Assembly (NCBI GenBank): GCA_035079385.1
Contig: JAVHKY010000018.1
Coordinates: forward strand, 3,038,001 to 3,102,000
From: Aspidiotus rigidus
Lineage: Eukaryota; Arthropoda; Insecta; Hemiptera; Diaspididae
Direction of reading: 5' to 3'
Length of the DNA: 64,000 nucleotides
How positions within the stretch are numbered: the stretch's first letter is position 1; each line of letters begins with the position of its first letter. Position numbers and translations under genes: made by a program. The notes below the pieces were generated by a model that searched no databases, was not told where the DNA came from, and saw only the letters and a program-made list of their open reading frames with translations. This document shows positions 59,560 to 64,000 of the stretch, piece by piece.

Positions 59560-61380
59560 ATGATCCTGGTCAGAATCTTTCCAGCAGCAGCTTTATCTTG
59601 TATACTTCTTTCAGTCCATCAGCAACATTTTTTCAAGTTTCACCAACTCACACACGTATATAAAGTGGAGAAATCAAAAGTCTCAAGATCGAAACGGAAA
59701 CTTTACTGTAAAAGAGAGCTCCTTGTAGAAAAGGGTATAGATTACGGATGACATTCCTATGATGTTGTGACCTTTCAATGGCTCCTCGTTCTGATGCCCT
59801 CTTCCAGGTCACTGATCTTCTCGTGTTATCTCCAATCAAAATCACACTAAATCCCCCGATGACGTCAAGCTACGAAGCTGAGTCTAGAGTCAAGAATAGT
59901 TGCTTCGTTTTTCTCTCCTCTCCTCTCCTATCTCCTTCTTCATTCCGTAGGAGTATGTTGGACCCTTTGTGCACGTTAGGACTAACGACGATCCACCAAA
60001 TTTACGCAATAATACGAGTCTCCGATTAATTTTATTCAATTTACTGCCTAATAATGGTCAATTTTTGATCAGTTTCTTGGAAAACTTTTCAGTTCTCGCA
60101 TCAGTGATGATAAATCCTTCCTTCACTACTTTCTATGAGGTATTCCGTCTACATTTTATCACGTCGGCAGGGTAAAAAAAAAAAGTGGTCTCTCTTTCGA
60201 AAAAATTAATTCATCGTTTATTGATAATTACAGCCTACGGGGACGACGCCGCGACATCATAGAAATGCTCAGATTGTTGTTGCGTTTACAAATTCTTCCC
60301 CTGTGTACAAAATAATATCGCGAAGGCTTCCGTTCAATTGGCTCTATCATTTGTATTTATTATCGTAATTGGTGGTTAGAGTTTGGGATGGTAGTTTTTA
60401 TAAAATTAAAGTAATAATAGTTATTTTGTACATCACATAGCCTTTTTATTATTTCTATACATAGATTAGTCTGCGCGTATATCATTGGTGCGATCTTTTC
60501 TTGTAAAGGACCCAATCTCATCGAGAACTGACGAATTACGTTAATCGACTAATTTGCTACAGCGAGAAAAATACTCGACCTTTTACTGTAGTATGTATAT
60601 GTGTTAAAAGAAAATTGATTCGTTGGAAATGTTTTAAAGAGGCGCACACCTTCGTTTATAGTTTATTTTTGTTATTTATCGTATGTGTATAAGTAGAGAG
60701 AAAGGATTGATCGCTTCTCGTCAAACGTCCGACTGCGAGACATTGATAAAACAACGCCCGTTTACCATCTTCGGTAATTTCTCGAGTATGTTATTAAGTG
60801 TAATAAGGGAAAAGAGAATGATTTGTATTGACAAGTTGATTGCCGCACGCTGTACACATATCGCTTACTGGGTACTCGTGTTTGAAAATTTTCGTTTTAC
60901 TTTTTTTTTTTTTTACAATATTTTTAAATTCAGTCTCGTCATTATTATTGTTATTATCCTTATTAGTCCAGACTTACTGTTGACGGGCATTTTCCAGAAT
61001 TGTTACCCTTCCTGGCCTCGATTTGTACGTGTATATGTACATTTTGTATAGGATACATAATTCAACAGTTCGTTGTTTTTAGCGCCTCTTGTTTTCTTGG
61101 AATTAGTTTTAAGATCACGCGTCCGTGCCAGGTTCATTCGAGGCTACGATTTAGCATCGAGAAATCGAACGAGGATAGTCTACCAGAATTTAGTTCAGAA
61201 GTTCAGATTCTTTGGTTGTGGGGAATAAGGGAAAGGAGGGAGGAATTTGTCGTATCAGGGTGAATAATTCTTTTCCCACTATGAGTGAATTAAAGACTCA
61301 TATTCAATCTGGAAAAAAGCACAGAAGAATACAAGCTGAGAATGTCGATTGAAAAGAACAAGGTAGTGGCATTCAGGGGA
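59560..61380. other. unique intron sequence
   Basis: It is AT-rich, with a T-run near 60902-60915. No recognised gene. A dac Dachbox-N-side exon was looked for here and not found. Confidence 0.35.
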
Positions 61381-61387
61381 AAAGAGC

Positions 61388-61604
61388 CAGTACGCAGCAA
61401 AATAGTGATAAGAAATCGGCACCCATTTTTCGGCACAGTAAAAATAAGGACTTTGAGCAGTAATTTAATACAAATAGCAGTAAATAATTTCATGCACAGT
61501 AAAAAATTATTTCAGCAGTAAAATAGGGTTCTGCACAGTGAAAAATTAAATGATAAGTAAATAAAGGATTTCCGCAGTAAAAAAATTATAATCACAGTAT
61601 GCTC
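61388..61604. repeat. array of a 20-bp unit (GCACAGTAAAAT) behind the MULE gene
   Basis: CAGTA-type cores start at 61436, 61458, 61478, 61497, 61516, 61536, (61555 degenerate), 61575 and 61595, so spacing is 19-22 bp. The consensus is GCACAGTAAAATAA plus a variable filler. Weak extra copies occur at 61388 and 61395. It lies about 290 bp past the end of the MULE SWIM frame. Confidence 0.7.
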
Positions 61605-61679
61605 AAAATAGATTGAGTGACTTAAAAAAGGTACGGTCGCCGTACTTGTGAGAGACTATAAAGCTAAGTTACAATACAA

Positions 61680-61880
61680 AGGAGGTATGATACTAGAGGG
61701 AGGGAGGGAATCACAACAACATTGAAATAATAGTTCAGAGTCAAAATACATAATAAGATTGGGCGCAGGAGAGTCATAAACAACGAAAATGGTAACAGGA
61801 TTAACAAGAGTGGAGAAGGAAACACGTAAGGAGGGAGGATACAAGAGGAAGAGAGGGAATCACAACAACAATAAAATACA
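61680..61880. repeat. direct repeat of about 47 bp at 150-bp spacing
   Basis: GAGGGAGGGAATCACAACAA with CATTGAAATA (about 61698) and AGAGAGGGAATCACAACAAC with AATAAAATA (about 61850), each preceded by a GGAGG-GATAC-AGAGG segment. They may be part of the MULE 3' region. Confidence 0.6.
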
Positions 61881-61893
61881 AATCACGATAAAT

Positions 61894-62085
61894 TCACTGA
61901 ACAAGTAAAGCCGGTTTCGATTTAGAAGGTCTACCGCGTCGGCGTTTCTGGCCCAAGGGAACTGATTTTGCCGCACCGGGAACGGTGACTTTTTTTAATC
62001 TCACCATCATACCAACAAGATGTTTACACTGCCCTATTTTTTGGAAATATGGACAGGAACAGGTGGATTCATCGACGCATATCAC
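61894..62085 (-). CDS. SWIM zinc finger of the MULE transposase, after the in-frame TGA
   Basis: The same reading frame resumes straight after the TGA: VICVDESTCSCPYFQKIGQC then KHLVGMMVRL, a SWIM motif (CxC, then CxH). A basic tail KRRRGRPSKSK, an AT-hook-like GRP, follows and ends at 61894. SWIM fingers close MULE transposases and help bind DNA or partner proteins. The first codon is GTG, so this part has no start codon of its own. It can only be made by readthrough, or it is lost in this copy. Confidence 0.8.
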   Translation of the reverse strand: MICVDESTCSCPYFQKIGQCKHLVGMMVRLKKVTVPGAAKSVPLGQKRRRGRPSKSKPALLVQ

Positions 62086-63708
62086 TCATGTCGTGTAGTT
62101 CAATTGTCGAAACTCGTCGAAAGTAGCCCACTTGCCATATTTTTTCTTGAATTCCCGTAGTGACTTTGCAGTGATCTCCCTTTTCAAATTTCCAGCGGCT
62201 ACGTAAAAAACAGTCCTGCCGTTCGATATTGTCTCCTCAATGACCTTCTTATTGAGCATTGCCCACTGATAAGCTTCGGTCCATAGTTTCAGCGGGATTG
62301 GTGGAATTCTCTCAAAATGAACACAATTTCGTGAATTGGGGTCCCTCCGAGCAGACCACTCCCGAACAATATCAAACACGAGGGGCAGGAATTGCCCAAC
62401 TGGTAGACGTTCCCTCAATGTGTGTTGCCTCTGTATGTGCGAATTAGTGCCTTCGATCCCATTGTTGGTACTTGGATATGTAGGAGCTGCACCCTCGTAC
62501 CAGGAGTTGTTGCGCATAATCCAGTGTTCGTGAAAGTAATGAACAAAAGTTGCAATCTGGGGGTCATCTTTGGACTTCCATTTCAGCTCAAATAAATCAA
62601 CAGCTTTCATGAACTTAGCATCACTGTCACAGGTCTGCAACGCATCAATATCTCTTCGAATCTCACTGTGAACGTCCTTTGACATGGGCTTCAGAAACTT
62701 CTCAATATTTTCAAGCATATGGAAGAAACACATGATGCGGACTTTGGGTTGCCCAAACAGAGATACAAACGCCTTCATTATGGCTTCGCTGCCGTCCGCT
62801 AGCAATACCGAAGGATGCCATTCACGGTCGTATAGGTGGAACGCTTCAAAGAAGTAACGGAAATCATCAGCGTTTTCTGTTTTTGAAACGAATGCACCAA
62901 CGGGATGAAATTTTCGCTCTCTATCAGTTGTTCCACCTAATAAAATGGGAAAGCCTTGCCATGTTAGCTTGTAAGTCGCGTCTGTTGCTAACGTGGCAGA
63001 TTCGTGGAGTAGACCCAGTAATCTTCGCGTTGTTACTACAACACGCAGTTTTTGCTCATCAACATTCGTTGACTCAGCAAACGCCTCGTGACGTAAGACA
63101 AACGGTTCGTCATCATCTGCGGGTACTTCTTTTCTGGCTGTACACCATTCGTCAATGAAGTGCGCAGACACAGTAGCTGGCCCCAACTTCTCGCGCCGTA
63201 ATACTTTCAAGTAATTCTCCAACTTACTTTTGGCAGGTTCAGTCATATGGGCTTTCTTCATTAACGCGAGCAGGGTTAGGGGTTTGTGAATACCGCCTTC
63301 GTATTTCTCTCGGATGAACTCTTTCATATCAGAAGAAAGTCCTCGTGCAGGTTCGGTACAGTTAGTATGATCATGGCCGCAATCCGTTTCAAATAACGTT
63401 ACGTTCTGACTACCTGAATGATAAAGCAAGTACATTGCAGCGGGACACTCTGAGACTCGATAACGACCATGATTACAGCGATAATGCACTTTCATTCCTT
63501 CCGTTGTATTATTTATATCACATTTATGCCAGATATTTTTGGCTGTCACTGCGTTCTCGGCTTCGGTTGCTGACGTAAACTGCTGCACTTCGACCCAAGT
63601 ACGATTTAGACCTCTCCTCCTTCTTTTTGGCGGTGGCTCATTACCTTCACCGTCGTCATTTGAATCATTTTCACTACTTTCGTAAAATTCTTCAACGTAT
63701 TTAGGCAT
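62086..63708 (-). CDS. MULE transposase (DDE domain), up to in-frame TGA
   Basis: The frame has 540 codons from an ATG at 63708. Residues 1-40 are acidic then basic (KRRRRG, a likely nuclear signal). Residues 60-115 hold C63, C78, C88, C110, H112 and H114 with RCNHGRYRVSECPA, a FLYWCH- or WRKY-GCM-like DNA-binding finger. The catalytic core follows: D243 in TLATDATYKLTW, D305 in SVLLADGSEAIM, the MCFFHMLENI helix near 326-335, and E419 in STNNGIEGTNSHI. It would cut and paste the element. All three acidic residues are present, so the core looks competent. The frame ends at TGA after LNYTT, directly before the SWIM finger. CGA-to-TGA decay of an Arg codon is the simplest explanation. Confidence 0.85.
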   Translation of the reverse strand: MPKYVEEFYESSENDSNDDGEGNEPPPKRRRRGLNRTWVEVQQFTSATEAENAVTAKNIWHKCDINNTTEGMKVHYRCNHGRYRVSECPAAMYLLYHSGSQNVTLFETDCGHDHTNCTEPARGLSSDMKEFIREKYEGGIHKPLTLLALMKKAHMTEPAKSKLENYLKVLRREKLGPATVSAHFIDEWCTARKEVPADDDEPFVLRHEAFAESTNVDEQKLRVVVTTRRLLGLLHESATLATDATYKLTWQGFPILLGGTTDRERKFHPVGAFVSKTENADDFRYFFEAFHLYDREWHPSVLLADGSEAIMKAFVSLFGQPKVRIMCFFHMLENIEKFLKPMSKDVHSEIRRDIDALQTCDSDAKFMKAVDLFELKWKSKDDPQIATFVHYFHEHWIMRNNSWYEGAAPTYPSTNNGIEGTNSHIQRQHTLRERLPVGQFLPLVFDIVREWSARRDPNSRNCVHFERIPPIPLKLWTEAYQWAMLNKKVIEETISNGRTVFYVAAGNLKREITAKSLREFKKKYGKWATFDEFRQLNYTT

Positions 63709-63822
63709 CTTGATAAACTTTCGACACGATAATAGCAGATAAAAAACACGGTATTCTTCGTTATATCACACGAATGTAAACAAGTAGAACTGAGCTTAAT
63801 TCAAAATACCTAGGTACAGTGA

Positions 63823-63917
63823 TTGCACGTGCTACCGAAATGAGTCATGTTAAAGCAAGCAGAAGATACCTTCGCACAATTGCACGTGTTACCAAAATGA
63901 GTCATGTTAAAGCAATC
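63823..63917. promoter_or_regulatory. two direct repeats with E-box and AP-1-like sites upstream of the MULE gene
   Basis: TTGCACGTGCTACCGAAATG then AGTCATGTTAAAGC (63823) is repeated at 63880 with two to three changes. Each copy has CACGTG and TGAGTCA, spaced identically. They lie about 115-210 bp before the transposase ATG, where a promoter is expected. They could equally be sub-terminal transposase-binding repeats. The function is inferred. Confidence 0.45.
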
Positions 63918-64000
63918 ATAATTTCATTCGCAATCATCATAAGAAAACTGCATGCTGACCTCGTTTAATCTTGCCCTTTAATGATGACACAACGTCGGAA

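Larger units (their letters stand above)
61894..63708 (-). mobile_element. Mutator-like (MULE) DNA transposon, coding region
   Basis: One continuous minus-strand frame of 605 codons is broken only by a single TGA at 62088-62086. It has an N-terminal Cys/His region, a DDE transposase core and a C-terminal SWIM finger, the classic MULE architecture. Flanking repeats lie on both sides, but no terminal inverted repeats were found within the window; the 5' end may lie beyond 64000. Confidence 0.8.

Overview
The window is insect nuclear DNA and is almost entirely intron. Three exons on the minus strand (53502-53585, 11523-11669, 5933-6208) splice together in phase. The first two encode the conserved C-terminal coiled-coil block (Dachbox-C) of the transcriptional cofactor dachshund (dac/DACH), and the third a low-complexity tail. 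The first intron between them is about 41.8 kb and the second about 5.3 kb. The upstream exons (Dachbox-N) and the true C-terminus were not found here. An insect origin follows from the dac layout and from the transposon mix (R1-type and I-type LINEs, Penelope-like elements). The many undecayed CpG dinucleotides make me lean to Hymenoptera, but that is only an inference.

Everything else is transposons, their ruins and repeats. The best-preserved element is a Mutator-like (MULE) transposase at 61.9-63.7 kb, complete except for one in-frame TGA just before its SWIM zinc finger. Older MULE relics lie at 41.1 and 45.3 kb. A Penelope-like element (reverse transcriptase plus GIY-YIG endonuclease, 7.86-9.7 kb) sits in the second dac intron. 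Fragments of a different Penelope family lie at 29.9 and 54.5 kb. Non-LTR retrotransposon remains include an R1-type endonuclease/RT (19.3-21.2 kb), a second R1 tail (58.1-58.4 kb), I-like RT or RNase H pieces (10.5-11.4, 28.8-29.9, 43.8-44.6 kb) and an RT of RTE-like character (58.8-59.5 kb).

The most unusual content is a set of foldback (inverted-repeat) elements whose arms or interiors are made of tandem repeats. The largest is a 3.5-kb near-palindrome at 48.38-51.93 kb whose arms consist of about 155-bp units. Others are a TCGA-rich 1.4-kb element at 35.84-37.25 kb holding a 71-bp array, a 0.6-kb element at 2.83-3.45 kb with 27/160-bp units, and a 0.55-kb element at 5.03-5.59 kb with a 45-bp array. 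Many small near-perfect hairpins (15.5, 22.8, 25.1, 37.4, 43.6 kb) and a 2.7-kb stretch with repeated TGACGTCA sites (22.6-25.3 kb) add to this. Several of these could make double-stranded RNA when the long dac intron is transcribed; this is inference.

The remaining stretches (about 1-1.9, 6.2-7.7, 11.7-12.9, 15.6-19.0, 25.3-28.6, 32.5-35.8, 38.4-41.0, 45.8-48.3, 51.9-53.5, 55.4-57.9 and 59.6-61.3 kb) look like unique intron sequence with simple repeats. I recognise no genes in them.
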